Assembly: GCA_965202895.1 (NCBI GenBank)
Contig: OZ241901.1
Span: forward strand, 2,356,001-2,420,000
Length of the DNA: 64,000 nucleotides
Source: JAJDXW01 sp965202895
GTDB taxonomy: Bacteria > Pseudomonadota > Gammaproteobacteria > HK1
Direction: 5' to 3'
The position numbers were made by a program, and so were the translations under genes. Below are positions 17,445-26,771 of this stretch, one piece after another. Position 1 is the stretch's first letter; each line of letters starts with the position of its first letter. The notes beneath the pieces are model-generated. The model made no database searches. It was given only the letters and a program-made list of their open reading frames with translations, and was not told the origin of the DNA.

Positions 17445-18592
17445 ACGAAAAGCCCGTATACCTCGACTATCAGGCGTCCACGCCCGTGGACCCGCTCGTG
17501 CGTGAGGCGATGATGCCGTTCCTCGTTGAGCAGTTCGGCAATCCTCACTCGAACGGTCACTCCTTCGGCTGGGAGGCGTCCTCGGCCGTACGGAATGCCC
17601 GTGCCCGAATCGCTTCGCTCATCAATGCCGACGATGATGAAATCGTGTTCACCTCGGGAGCGACGGAATCCTGCAACCTCGCCCTTCGGGGAGTCGCAAC
17701 CCGCGCGGGGAACGGGGAGCGTGTCCGAATCGTCACCCTCGCCACCGAGCACCCGGCCGTGTTCGAGACCGTGTTGGACCTTGGTCAATCAGGGTATGAG
17801 ACCGTGATTCTCCCGGTAGGCTCGGATGGCATCCTCGATCTGGCCGCCCTCGATCGTGTACTCGACGAGCGGACCCTCGTCGTGTCCGTGATGGCGGCGA
17901 ACAACGAGATCGGGGTGTTGCAGCCTCTCGCCGAGATCGCTGCGCGCTGCCACGCAGTGGGAGCGCTCGTTCATACCGACGCGACGCAAACCGCGGCCCG
18001 GCTCCCGATCGACGTCGACGAATGGGGCATCGATCTACTGAGCCTTTCCGGCCACAAGCTGTACGGTCCCAAGGGTGTCGGCGCCCTCTTCGTGCGCTCG
18101 GGTCTTGAGCTGCGTCCGATCATCACGGGTGGCTCCCAGGAGCGGGGGCTCCGGGGTGGGACGCTGCCCACCGCCCTCATCGTCGGCTTCGGGATCGCCT
18201 GCGAACTTGCAGAGGAGAGGCAGGACGAGGACCGCGAACGCATCTCGGCGCTCACCTCCCGCCTCTACGCCCGCCTTCTTGAGCAACATCCATCGCTCCG
18301 CCTCTTCGGGCACGCCGAGACGAGGCTCGCCGGAAGCTTGAATATCGGATTTCCAGGAGTGCCCGCCGAGCTCGCCATCCGCAATCTTGCCGGCGAGATC
18401 GCCGTTTCCAGTGGAGCAGCTTGCGCCTCGGCCACCTCGGAGCCTTCCCGGGTGCTGGTCGCGCTCGGGATCGGTCCGGAGATTGCCGCAACCGGGATCC
18501 GGATCAGCTTGGGCCGCTTCACGACGGAGGAAGACGTCGAGACGGCTATCGCTGCGCTGTCCAGGATCCGCACCTTTGCGAGCCAGACCTGA
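17441..18592 (+). CDS. cysteine desulfurase, IscS/DndA-like
   Basis: A 383-residue PLP-dependent cysteine desulfurase. The PLP lysine is in LSLSGHKLYGPKG (Lys 206), HTDATQTA carries the PLP-contacting Asp-Gln region, and the sulfur-accepting cysteine is in SSGAACASATSEPS (Cys 328), on a long IscS-type loop. The enzyme takes sulfur from cysteine and would pass it to the DndC-like partner encoded just before. The GTG start overlaps the previous stop (GTGA), so translation is probably coupled. Isc-type housekeeping genes are absent from the surroundings, which supports a dedicated role in this operon. Confidence 0.88.
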   Translation: MNEKPVYLDYQASTPVDPLVREAMMPFLVEQFGNPHSNGHSFGWEASSAVRNARARIASLINADDDEIVFTSGATESCNLALRGVATRAGNGERVRIVTLATEHPAVFETVLDLGQSGYETVILPVGSDGILDLAALDRVLDERTLVVSVMAANNEIGVLQPLAEIAARCHAVGALVHTDATQTAARLPIDVDEWGIDLLSLSGHKLYGPKGVGALFVRSGLELRPIITGGSQERGLRGGTLPTALIVGFGIACELAEERQDEDRERISALTSRLYARLLEQHPSLRLFGHAETRLAGSLNIGFPGVPAELAIRNLAGEIAVSSGAACASATSEPSRVLVALGIGPEIAATGIRISLGRFTTEEDVETAIAALSRIRTFASQT

Positions 18593-18597
18593 TCGCC

Positions 18598-20601
18598 ATG
18601 TCCAACACCGCCCCCAATCTGCTCTTCGGACCAGGATCCAACTACTATGGGTTCACTTCGAGCGGCATCGCGGCCTTCGACGACCTGCGTCCGGCCGCGG
18701 TCGTCCGGGAACTCATCCAGAACTCGCTCGATGCTGCACGCGCAGGTGATGTGCCCCGGGCTGTCGTCCGGTTTCGGCTCTCTCGAGTGCCCCGTGAGAC
18801 CCTTCCAGGGCTTGGGAACTACGAGCAGGCGTTGGACAAGGCCGACGCTACCCAGCGCACCATGGGAGGCAAACTCTCACGCAAGGCCGAGCTCGTGGTG
18901 GAGCGCATTCGAGGCGCCCTGGGGCAGGACGAGCTGGAGGTGCTTTCGGTCCTGGACAACGGAATCGGACTCGACGAACGACGAATGACCGCTCTCCTGA
19001 GCGATGGTCTCAGCATCAAGGAAGGAGACGCGACCGGCACCTACGGCAATGGGCATTCGACGGCGATCCCTGCCTCTGATCTCCGGTATGTTCTATACGG
19101 CGGGGTCACGGCAAGCGGTCAGAGCATAGGGGCCGGTCATGCCGTCCTCGCCTCCCACCGGGAGAAGGGCGAGCCCTACTACCGGGCCGCTCACGGTTTC
19201 TTCATCCGAGACTTCCGAGGCGGTGCGGGGACCCCCTACGAGTACGCGACGGGCGACGGCCTGCCCGACCTGATCGCCCGGAACGTCGATTCCATCCGGG
19301 AAATGGAAGGTCACGGCGCGGTGGTCGTCATTCCCGCATTCAACAACTTTCTGGAGAAAGCATCGCTGTGGGACATGGTATCGCAGGCCGCATCGGCGAA
19401 TTTCTTCGTTGCAATCGAAGAAGGAGAGCTCAAGGTCACGGTGGAAGACGACCGGTCGGGAGAGGAACCGAAAACCTGGATACTTGACAAGTTGAGTCTC
19501 CGCAGCGTGCTCGATGAACACAAGGACAGACGTCGGACGAGCGCTTTTCTGAACGGACGAAGAGCCTTCGATGCCCACCGGGCGTATGAGGCCGGCACTC
19601 GTCGGCGCATTACCACTTCGGCAGGCGAGATCGACATTCATTTGCTTGAAAACAGCATCGAGAACACCCGCATCGATCTCTGCCGAAACGGGATGTGGAT
19701 CACGGACGACACGCAGATCCCGGGATTTCGACATAAATTCACCAGCCAAGTTCCGTTCCACGCGGTCCTCTCGCTCAACGCCCGTGACGGCCGGGATCTG
19801 CATGAGTACGTTCGTCTTGCAGAGGGTCCGCTACACAACTCCATCGCCATCAAACGCCTCCGCGATCAGGACCGGAGCGCGTTCCGAGCAGCACTTCGCG
19901 AGATCGTCGGCTGGATTCTCGATAACACTCCTGAAATTCAGTCGAACGCCTACGTCCCGCCCGACTACCTGAGCCTTGATTTCGGGGAGGCCGGGGATGA
20001 AGGCGGAAACGGCGCTGCAAAGCGCCGCAAGGTCTTCTGGGGAGCGCCCGTTGCGATCACGCGCAATCCGTCGAGACAGCTTCACCTCCTGTCGCCCGAT
20101 CCCGACTCCGAGGAGGAGGGTGAACGCGAGCGTCGTGGTCGAAGGCGCACGGCGCCGAATTCCCCATCCGTGGACCGGACCCGTCGCCGACCTGCGCTGC
20201 CCACGATTTTCCGGGCGGCTTCGCGTCCTGCCGGTCCGAACCGTCGCCACATCCTCATCGAGTGCCCGAATGGCTGTGCAGACGCACAGCTTCGGCTCGT
20301 GGCGGACGAGGCTCTTGACGCGACGTGCGAACGCCCCGGCCAGGACGCGTATGCTCCTGCCGTCCTCGGCAACGTCGTCGTCAACGGAGAGGCTGTCGGG
20401 GACAGCGAACTCGTCGTCTGGGAGGACGACGTAATCGGGGTTCGGCTGGGTGACCTTGCTGCGAAGTCATCTGTCGAGGTCGAAACCGACTACCGCCTGA
20501 CCGGAGACTTCGCGGACCTCCCGAACCCTTCCCTTCGGGTCGAGGTTTTCAGGACCAGTCGGGACCAACAGGGCGATGCCGAACCAAGGAGCGGGCGATG
20601 A
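18598..20601 (+). CDS. GHKL (HSP90/MutL/histidine-kinase-like) ATPase of the defence operon
   Basis: A 667-residue protein with an N-terminal GHKL ATPase fold: N box VVRELIQNSLDAA (Glu 38, Asn 42), G1 box LDNGIGLD (Asp 120) and G2 box GTYGNGHST (147-155). There is no histidine-kinase phosphoacceptor, so it should work like MutL, HSP90 or MORC proteins, closing on ATP. The C-terminal third (after about residue 490) has a charged linker rich in Arg and Glu, then a beta-rich part (HILIECPNGC, VVWEDDVIGVRL). I do not recognise the overall architecture. Five bases separate it from the desulfurase, and its stop overlaps the next ATG (ATGA). Confidence 0.7.
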   Translation: MSNTAPNLLFGPGSNYYGFTSSGIAAFDDLRPAAVVRELIQNSLDAARAGDVPRAVVRFRLSRVPRETLPGLGNYEQALDKADATQRTMGGKLSRKAELVVERIRGALGQDELEVLSVLDNGIGLDERRMTALLSDGLSIKEGDATGTYGNGHSTAIPASDLRYVLYGGVTASGQSIGAGHAVLASHREKGEPYYRAAHGFFIRDFRGGAGTPYEYATGDGLPDLIARNVDSIREMEGHGAVVVIPAFNNFLEKASLWDMVSQAASANFFVAIEEGELKVTVEDDRSGEEPKTWILDKLSLRSVLDEHKDRRRTSAFLNGRRAFDAHRAYEAGTRRRITTSAGEIDIHLLENSIENTRIDLCRNGMWITDDTQIPGFRHKFTSQVPFHAVLSLNARDGRDLHEYVRLAEGPLHNSIAIKRLRDQDRSAFRAALREIVGWILDNTPEIQSNAYVPPDYLSLDFGEAGDEGGNGAAKRRKVFWGAPVAITRNPSRQLHLLSPDPDSEEEGERERRGRRRTAPNSPSVDRTRRRPALPTIFRAASRPAGPNRRHILIECPNGCADAQLRLVADEALDATCERPGQDAYAPAVLGNVVVNGEAVGDSELVVWEDDVIGVRLGDLAAKSSVEVETDYRLTGDFADLPNPSLRVEVFRTSRDQQGDAEPRSGR

Positions 20602-21473
20602 TCGCGCCCTACCAGATCGAGGCCGCAACCCCCGGAACGTCCAACGCGATCCGGTCTCATGATCACCCGATGCTGGAGTCCGGCAACCTGTCGTTTCCCG
20701 AGGGTCGCTACCTTCTGGATCTCCAGCCGGGGGAGGGCCGTTCCTCCTACGTGATCACGCACCGGATCGAGGGAGCTCCCCTTATCTCCAGGCTTCTTGC
20801 AGAACAGAAAGCCTTGTACGCCTGCATCGTTTCCTCTCCGATCTCATCTTATCGGGAGACCCACACTTCGAAGAATCCTCGCCATGAGGTAGGCTGGAAT
20901 GCCGACGATCTCGGGGAGGCTCCGCTCTTCACCCCCGCGATCCTCTCCTCCGAACCCCAGGAGCTGACGCTCAGCACTGGCCGGGACGGCGTACACCTCA
21001 TCTGGGACAACCAGCCTGTTGCCCTGCACAAGGGATCACGCTTGGCCCTCGGAAGCGTCATACAGCTCGAATCCTCGATCCTGAACCTCCTCTCCTTCCA
21101 CGAAGACCCTCGCCTTGGGGAAGGGCAGATTGCCGTCGAACACGAGACCGAACCCTTCCGGTTCCGGGTGAACCTGCACCCTGCGCTTCATCGGTTCCTC
21201 CGCTTCCCCGGGAGCAACTTCCACCACAACCTCATGACGCACATCGTGACGGCGTGTTTCGCCAGACTTCAGCGAGACGCCACTGATGATGACGGCGACT
21301 CGGGCTGGAAGTCTCACCGTAACCTCATCGCGTTGGCAGACTATCTCGAACTCAAGGGGCTCGATCACTGGAGCGACGAAGGCTTCCGTCCGGAAACAGT
21401 GGCAACCGCCCTGTATCCACTCAAACTGCTTGAGAACGCTACCACCGAGAACGAAGATGGGGACGCCTCGTGA
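20598..21473 (+). CDS. unknown protein of the Dnd-like operon
   Basis: A 291-residue protein I do not recognise. It has no signal peptide and no membrane segment. The middle is rich in short alternating beta-like stretches (GRYLLDLQPGEGRSSYVITH, ELTLSTGRDGVHLIWDNQP), and the C-terminal part is helical with several histidines (NLHPALHRFLRFPGSNFHHNLMTH). It ends in an acidic tail. It overlaps both neighbours by four bases (ATGA before, GTGA after), which ties its translation to the GHKL ATPase and to the following unknown gene. The three may form one complex; that is inference from gene order. Confidence 0.65.
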   Translation: MIAPYQIEAATPGTSNAIRSHDHPMLESGNLSFPEGRYLLDLQPGEGRSSYVITHRIEGAPLISRLLAEQKALYACIVSSPISSYRETHTSKNPRHEVGWNADDLGEAPLFTPAILSSEPQELTLSTGRDGVHLIWDNQPVALHKGSRLALGSVIQLESSILNLLSFHEDPRLGEGQIAVEHETEPFRFRVNLHPALHRFLRFPGSNFHHNLMTHIVTACFARLQRDATDDDGDSGWKSHRNLIALADYLELKGLDHWSDEGFRPETVATALYPLKLLENATTENEDGDAS

Positions 21474-22351
21474 ACGCCGTATCCGGCGCCGTGAAGGAGC
21501 TGACGGATGCAGACTACACGCGGCTTCGGAGGAGCCTCCTGCGGGAGAAGGGCAGCGACCGACAAAGGGAATTTCTTGAGAAGATTCGCGACTCCTCGCA
21601 GTTCCTGGACTACGCGTCGGGCCTCCTCTCGACGGTCGGCTCTTTGGAGGTAGACCTTGCCCCGTACCCCATGACCGAGAGCGAATTCAAGGATCCGCCC
21701 GCCGACACCGAGCGCGAGCTTTACCTGTCCTGGTCGGCCCTCACACCCTCGGTCGCGTGCCGTTCCACGTTCTGGGCCTGCCTCACCCTCGAACACGTCA
21801 GGCAAGGGTACATCCAGTCGGTCTATCTGGCCGCAAATGGCGGAAACCTCCCGGGCGGTGCGGAACGAATCGATTTCGCTTTGAATGACGAGAGTCCTCA
21901 AGGCCCGCAACGGATCGATTCTTGTATTCGCTCGGTCCTCCGGCGTTTGGGCGGTCTCCCGGAGATCCGAGGGAACCGGTCCGTCTATGTCGACTGTCCG
22001 TTTGCGCGTGCGTGGTGGCGTGAGCGGATGGTTGAGCAGGTGGCCAGAGGCGACGATAAGGTCGCCGGACAGGTGCGGGCGGTCATCCGAATCAGTCAGA
22101 CCTATTGGGAGAAGCTCGTCGATCGAATCGTGTTCAGGAACTCTACCTTCGGCTCGGCGAACATCCGCAACGCGTTCTTGAGGGCCATCGCCCAGCTCGT
22201 GGACCGCGATCCGAAATCGGAGTTGAGGAACGCTTCGGCACTCCAACGTATCTGCCGTCGCGCTACCGTGTACCAAGGGAGTCGGGAGCTCAGCATCCTA
22301 GACGACGACGAGCTCGATGAACTCATGCAGACGATCGTGAACGCGGCCTAG
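21470..22351 (+). CDS. unknown protein, possibly DUF6339-like
   Basis: A 293-residue mostly helical protein. The region ELYLSWSALTPSVACRSTFWACLTLEHVRQGY and the following VDCPFARAWWRERM resemble, from memory, the tryptophan-rich core of DUF6339 proteins, which sit in phage-defence gene clusters; I could not verify this. The second half (SKSEL...ILDDDELDELM) is likely an oligomerisation or partner-binding part. It starts with a GTG that overlaps the previous stop, and is followed by a 57 bp gap, the largest within the operon, so an internal promoter or weaker coupling is possible there. Confidence 0.6.
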   Translation: MNAVSGAVKELTDADYTRLRRSLLREKGSDRQREFLEKIRDSSQFLDYASGLLSTVGSLEVDLAPYPMTESEFKDPPADTERELYLSWSALTPSVACRSTFWACLTLEHVRQGYIQSVYLAANGGNLPGGAERIDFALNDESPQGPQRIDSCIRSVLRRLGGLPEIRGNRSVYVDCPFARAWWRERMVEQVARGDDKVAGQVRAVIRISQTYWEKLVDRIVFRNSTFGSANIRNAFLRAIAQLVDRDPKSELRNASALQRICRRATVYQGSRELSILDDDELDELMQTIVNAA

Positions 22352-22408
22352 CGTGGCGAGCATGTGCCGAGTCCGTCCCCCGTCCGAGTCCTTGGTCTGA
22401 GGAGCGAA

Positions 22409-24352
22409 ATGCCGCACAGCGATACGATCCATGTTGCGCTGCCGTCTCGTGCCGCTTCCGAGCGCCACCTCCTCGATCTGCGCGAAGCTCTCGTTGCGGT
22501 CCGTCGCGGCGAAAGGCCGGAAATGCACTGTTTGGCTTGGCCAGCGGGCCTGAACCGCTCGGTTCTTCCTCGTATGCGACTCAGGCGTCGGACAAGGAAT
22601 GTCTTCGAGGCCACCGGCCTCTCGGAGGGTGACGGCGCACTCACCGTTCGGGACCTCCTCGGCTTGAGGAACTTTGGTCTCAATTCCCTGACGGATCTGA
22701 TTCTCGGGCTTGAGTCGTTCCTGCGGGAGTGCATTCGCAACGATCCCGAAGGGGGCTCCCGCTATCAGCGGGTCGTCTCTTCGCCTCCGGCGACGACGCC
22801 TGACCTACGGTGGGAACGAGCCGGTGAGCTGCTCACCCCGCTTCTTGCCGCCACCGCGGAGATCTACGGGACCAAGAGTCTCGTGTCCGTGCTTCATCCC
22901 GGTCTTGTTCAGCTCGCGTCGAGGGCCGGGATGTCGTCCGACCTGGAAACTTTCCAACTCCGTCAGTTGGTCGAAGGCACGGACGGACCAGTGTCTGTCG
23001 CCTTGCGCCGATTGGAAACCGCCCTTGAGTCGAAGTCCATAGCTGAGCGGATGATTCTCCAGCATCGGGTGTTGCAGGATCCGGCAAAGACCCTTGAGGA
23101 AGTCGGTTCGATGGTGGGCGTGACGCGCGAGCGCATCCGCCAGCTCCAGGTACGACTCGAGCATCGAATCCGTGTTTCGCTGGGCAACGAACTCAAGCTC
23201 CTCGCGTCCGTGTTGAAAGAGGAGCTGGGCCATTGGGCTCCGGAGGGTGAGGTCGACGGGCGCATCGCCGATCTGTTGTCGGCGGGGTCTTCCCTGGTCA
23301 GGAGGGTCTTCCGCCAAGCTCTGCTGAGGGTGATGGGCTACTCCCTCCGGGAGGGAGTCTACTTCGACAGGAGGGCGTCCGAAGTCGTTGAGCATGTCCG
23401 CTCTTTCGCTCGAAGTCTCGCGGACGATGTCGGCCTCGTCCGGGAAGACCAACTGATCGCCGAGTTGCCGGACGAGGGGTGGCGTCCACTCTGGCCGTGG
23501 TTGCAGAAGCGCTGCGGTCTTCACGAGATCCACGGCTTGCACGGCATCCGGGACACTGCCAAGGCAAGGGCGAAGGCAGCCCTCATCTCTATTGGACACC
23601 CGGCAACGCGAGAAGAAATCTCGCGAATCTGTGGTCTCGACGAGACCCGTCTCGGCGCCCAACTCTCGGTCATTCCCAGCGTTGTCAGGGCCAGCAAGGA
23701 TCGGTGGGGCCTCAAGGAGTGGGTTGACGACGAGTACGACGGCATCGTCGGCGAAATTCTTCAGCGAATCGAGGAGGACGGTGGGGCGACCACCACCGAC
23801 AGGCTGCTCACGGAGCTCCCGAGCAAGTTCGACGTGAGTCCGAACAGCGTGCGTGCCTTTATGCAGGCCCCCAAGTTCGTGATCCGAGATGGATGGATCA
23901 GTGTGGCGACGACTTCATCGCTCCAGCTCCGGCGCCTCGATGACGTCATTCACGGACGTGATCAAGACGGAGACCCATACTGGTCGTTCGTAGTCGATGC
24001 CCGGTTCCTGGACGGATACAGTCTGAACGGCGTTCCACCGGAATATGCGAAGGCCCTCGGGTGCGAGCCCGACGCGGGTATGTCAGTTCGAGTCGCCAAC
24101 CTGATCGGCTGCCGCGATCTCTCCCTGTCATGGCGGCTGGCGTCAATTACCGGCGCATCGCTCGGATACTTGGCCCGTCCTCTCCAGCGGCTGGGTTTGC
24201 ATCCCGGGCGACGCGCGAAGTTGACCATCAAGGGCCTTGGTCTGGTGACGCTTACTGCCGAGAGCCAAAATGTGGATCCGCCCTCTCCGGGCAGCGCTGA
24301 CGCGAAGCTTGCGCAGATCATGAATCGGCGAAGGGGCCTTTGGCCGTGCTGA
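22409..24352 (+). CDS. sigma-region-4-like DNA-binding protein of the Dnd-like operon
   Basis: A 647-residue protein. A sigma-70 region 4 helix-turn-helix is plain at about residues 226-248 (KTLEEVGSMVGVTRERIRQLQ). Before it, at about 82-98, DLLGLRNFGLNSLTDLI resembles the C-terminal DNA-binding domain of RNA polymerase alpha. Two more winged-helix-like repeats may follow (ATREEISRICGLDETRLG, TTTDRLLTELPSKFDVSPNSVRAFM). No sigma region 2 is visible, so it should not be a working sigma factor; it may regulate the operon or recognise DNA for modification or restriction. GAGGAG lies five bases before the ATG. It overlaps the helicase gene. Confidence 0.7.
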   Translation: MPHSDTIHVALPSRAASERHLLDLREALVAVRRGERPEMHCLAWPAGLNRSVLPRMRLRRRTRNVFEATGLSEGDGALTVRDLLGLRNFGLNSLTDLILGLESFLRECIRNDPEGGSRYQRVVSSPPATTPDLRWERAGELLTPLLAATAEIYGTKSLVSVLHPGLVQLASRAGMSSDLETFQLRQLVEGTDGPVSVALRRLETALESKSIAERMILQHRVLQDPAKTLEEVGSMVGVTRERIRQLQVRLEHRIRVSLGNELKLLASVLKEELGHWAPEGEVDGRIADLLSAGSSLVRRVFRQALLRVMGYSLREGVYFDRRASEVVEHVRSFARSLADDVGLVREDQLIAELPDEGWRPLWPWLQKRCGLHEIHGLHGIRDTAKARAKAALISIGHPATREEISRICGLDETRLGAQLSVIPSVVRASKDRWGLKEWVDDEYDGIVGEILQRIEEDGGATTTDRLLTELPSKFDVSPNSVRAFMQAPKFVIRDGWISVATTSSLQLRRLDDVIHGRDQDGDPYWSFVVDARFLDGYSLNGVPPEYAKALGCEPDAGMSVRVANLIGCRDLSLSWRLASITGASLGYLARPLQRLGLHPGRRAKLTIKGLGLVTLTAESQNVDPPSPGSADAKLAQIMNRRRGLWPC

Positions 24353-26556
24353 GCAATGAGCCCACTCTGCGGCCGGGGCTGTTCCGACTCCCCGATGACC
24401 CCGTGGCGGCCCGGGTCCTCATTCCCGGCTTCCGCGCGGCGAATCGAGTCCGAGGCGCCTTCGGTTGGTTCACCGCGGGCTGGATAGGTCGTTTGGCCCC
24501 TGGCCTCGCCGAATACCTCAACCGTGAAGACGCTGTGCCCATCGAGTTCACGGTTGCCCCGGCGTTGTTCCCGGACGAGCGTTCCACTGTGGAACGCGGG
24601 GTCGGCATGACGGCGCGTGAAGCGGCCGAGCATGTCGCCGACATCTTCGTCAGGGGGCGGGTCGATGCGACGGCACTGGCCCGACACGCGCTCGACTGCC
24701 TGGCCTGGATGCTCGCGACGGATCGCCTTCGGCTTCGGATCGCGGTCCCCGCGCCAAATTCCAACTACCACCCCAAGCTCTGGCTCTTCGAGGACGGCGT
24801 GAATCGAGTCCTCGCCCGAGGTTCCGGAAACGCAACCTCTCGAGGGGTCGCGGACGGAGTCGAGCACATCGACGTGGACGTCTCATGGTTGCCCGAGAGC
24901 CAGCCCCGGGTTCGCGACGGTGTTGCTATACTCGACGACTGGTCGGGAGGCATCAGTCCCGGGATCGAAGAGGTAGTCGAATTGCCCGAGGCGCTGGCAA
25001 GGGACATCATCCGGACGGCGCCGTCTCATCCGCCCCAGCCCGGGGACTACGTCAACGTCGCCGACGGGTCCGAGGACCTATCACGATCCGCCGGGCGCCC
25101 CGAACGTCGTCTGCGGATCCCTGCCGGACTCCAATGGACCACAGGCCCCTTTGCTCACCAGGGTGAAGCCGTCAGGTCTTGGGAAGGAGGGGCTCTTCCG
25201 GAAAGGGGCGTGATTGCCATGGCCACGGGAGCGGGAAAGACCCTGACGGCGCTCATCTGCGCGACGCGCAGTCAGGATCGTCTTGGGACCGCTCCGCTCC
25301 TCGTCGTCGTCTCGGCCCCCTCGGTTCCTCTCGTCATGCAGTGGCGGGAGGAGGTGCAACGGTTCGGCGTGACCGCTGTCGCGCCAAGCCTGGAGGCCGA
25401 CACCGATCGGGCGCTGACCCGTCTCTTCCGCTCCCTTCGAAGGGCCGGAACGCACGTCGTCATCGTCACCAACAACCTCCTCTGCACGCCAGGATTCCAG
25501 GCGACCCTTGAAGAGAAGATCCGAGGTCGGGGCGGTGTCGTTGCCGCCATGCTGATCGCGGATGAAGCCCATACCTTGGGCGCCGAGTCGTTTGTCCGCA
25601 ACAAGCCGGAGTTCTTCGAAAGGCGCTTGGCCTTGTCAGCGACGCCCGAACGCCAGTATGATCCGGACGGCACGGAGGAGATTTTTACGTTCTTCGGGAA
25701 AACTGTCTATGAATTCGGTCTGGATCGAGCGATCGGCTTTTGTCTCGTCCCGTACCGCTACTACGTTCATGCGTCCACTCTGACTGGAGAGGAACTCGAG
25801 CAATTCGAACATCTATCGAGGCGGATCGGGGTCGCCATGGGCGCGGGGGCGACTGAAGAAGATTCCGGCCTGCAAAGGCTCCTGATCGCACGTCGTCGTA
25901 TCATCGAGACCAGTGAGAACAAGATCGGACTTCTTCGATCGGTGCTCATCCAGCGCGGCGCCCGGGACCTCGAACACGCCCTCATATACGCATCGGCCAA
26001 GAATCCGGAACAGTTCGAAGCGATCGGGGCGCTGTTGACCGACCTCAAGATCAAATGGGCGCCGGTCACTCAGGAAACCACGGCCAACACCCGCCGGCTC
26101 GATAGCATCATCGACATCTTCGCGAGCGGAGCCTGTCAAGTGCTTCTCGCCAAGAAGGTGCTTGATGAGGGAGTGGACATCCCGAGCATCCGCGAAGCCT
26201 TCATCGTTGCTTCATCCACCGTGGAGAGAGAGTGGATCCAGCGCCGGGGCCGGGTGCTGCGAAGACACCCCGGGAAGCCCTGGGCCATCGTCCACGACTT
26301 CCTTGCTCTACCTCCCGCCGAGCTCGTGTGGCGTGACGACACCCGCTCATTGAGAAGGATTATCGAGAGCGAAGTGCATCGCGCCTATACATTCGGCACA
26401 CATGCGGAAAACGTGGCAGACGACCGCGGCGTGCACGCCGACATGGATCGCATCACGGCGGCCTATTGGCCGGACGGAAGGCTCCCGACGAGGCTTCTGT
26501 ACAGCGAAGGCGAGCACGTTCTCGCCAGTGCTACTCCAGGAGGCAAACCGTGGTAA
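24346..26556 (+). CDS. PLD-nuclease/superfamily 2 helicase fusion, probable restriction effector
   Basis: A 736-residue fusion. The N-terminal 250 residues hold one phospholipase-D-type half-site: YHPKLWLFED (HxK near 141-150) and SGNATSRG. A DEAD/DEAH helicase follows: Walker A MATGAGKT near 290, DEAH near 404 (LIADEAHTLG), SATPERQ (motif III), and VEREWIQRRGRVLRR (motif VI, near 630). Nuclease-helicase fusions of this kind serve as restriction enzymes, including some in DNA phosphorothioation systems, where they attack unmodified DNA. Here it would be the cutting arm. The start is uncertain between GTG 24346 and TTG 24340; both overlap the previous stop. Confidence 0.75.
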   Translation: MLSNEPTLRPGLFRLPDDPVAARVLIPGFRAANRVRGAFGWFTAGWIGRLAPGLAEYLNREDAVPIEFTVAPALFPDERSTVERGVGMTAREAAEHVADIFVRGRVDATALARHALDCLAWMLATDRLRLRIAVPAPNSNYHPKLWLFEDGVNRVLARGSGNATSRGVADGVEHIDVDVSWLPESQPRVRDGVAILDDWSGGISPGIEEVVELPEALARDIIRTAPSHPPQPGDYVNVADGSEDLSRSAGRPERRLRIPAGLQWTTGPFAHQGEAVRSWEGGALPERGVIAMATGAGKTLTALICATRSQDRLGTAPLLVVVSAPSVPLVMQWREEVQRFGVTAVAPSLEADTDRALTRLFRSLRRAGTHVVIVTNNLLCTPGFQATLEEKIRGRGGVVAAMLIADEAHTLGAESFVRNKPEFFERRLALSATPERQYDPDGTEEIFTFFGKTVYEFGLDRAIGFCLVPYRYYVHASTLTGEELEQFEHLSRRIGVAMGAGATEEDSGLQRLLIARRRIIETSENKIGLLRSVLIQRGARDLEHALIYASAKNPEQFEAIGALLTDLKIKWAPVTQETTANTRRLDSIIDIFASGACQVLLAKKVLDEGVDIPSIREAFIVASSTVEREWIQRRGRVLRRHPGKPWAIVHDFLALPPAELVWRDDTRSLRRIIESEVHRAYTFGTHAENVADDRGVHADMDRITAAYWPDGRLPTRLLYSEGEHVLASATPGGKPW

Positions 26557-26771
26557 GCAACTTCGAGCGGATCCTTGGGGAGATCAGGCGAGAGGCCAAT
26601 CTCGTCGCGCCTTCCCACGGCTTGGAGCCGGAAGCTGTCGTGGAACTGATCATGAACATCGCCGACCTCGAGGATCGACACCGTGTCAAGACGGAGCCCA
26701 GGATACATCAGAGGGTCAAGGGGATGATCCAGGACGTCACCGTGGCGAAGCAGGCAAGGGAGGGCGTCTAG
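26550..26771 (+). CDS. small protein between the helicase and the DndD-like gene
   Basis: A 73-residue protein, helical and charged (FERILGEIRREANLVAP, AVVELIMNIADLEDRH). The GTG start follows CAGGAGG with good spacing and overlaps the helicase stop; its own stop abuts the GTG of the DndD-like gene. This strong signal shows it is a genuine gene. Small proteins at this position accompany several DNA modification operons, and it may be a DNA-clamp or adaptor for the SMC-like ATPase, but I cannot assign a family. It does not resemble DndE. Confidence 0.65.
   Translation: MVSNFERILGEIRREANLVAPSHGLEPEAVVELIMNIADLEDRHRVKTEPRIHQRVKGMIQDVTVAKQAREGV

Noticed and set aside
18421..18597. Upstream extension of the GHKL ATPase
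   Set aside because: The frame is open but overlaps the end of the desulfurase. The ATG at 18598 follows the desulfurase stop directly and begins the conserved part.
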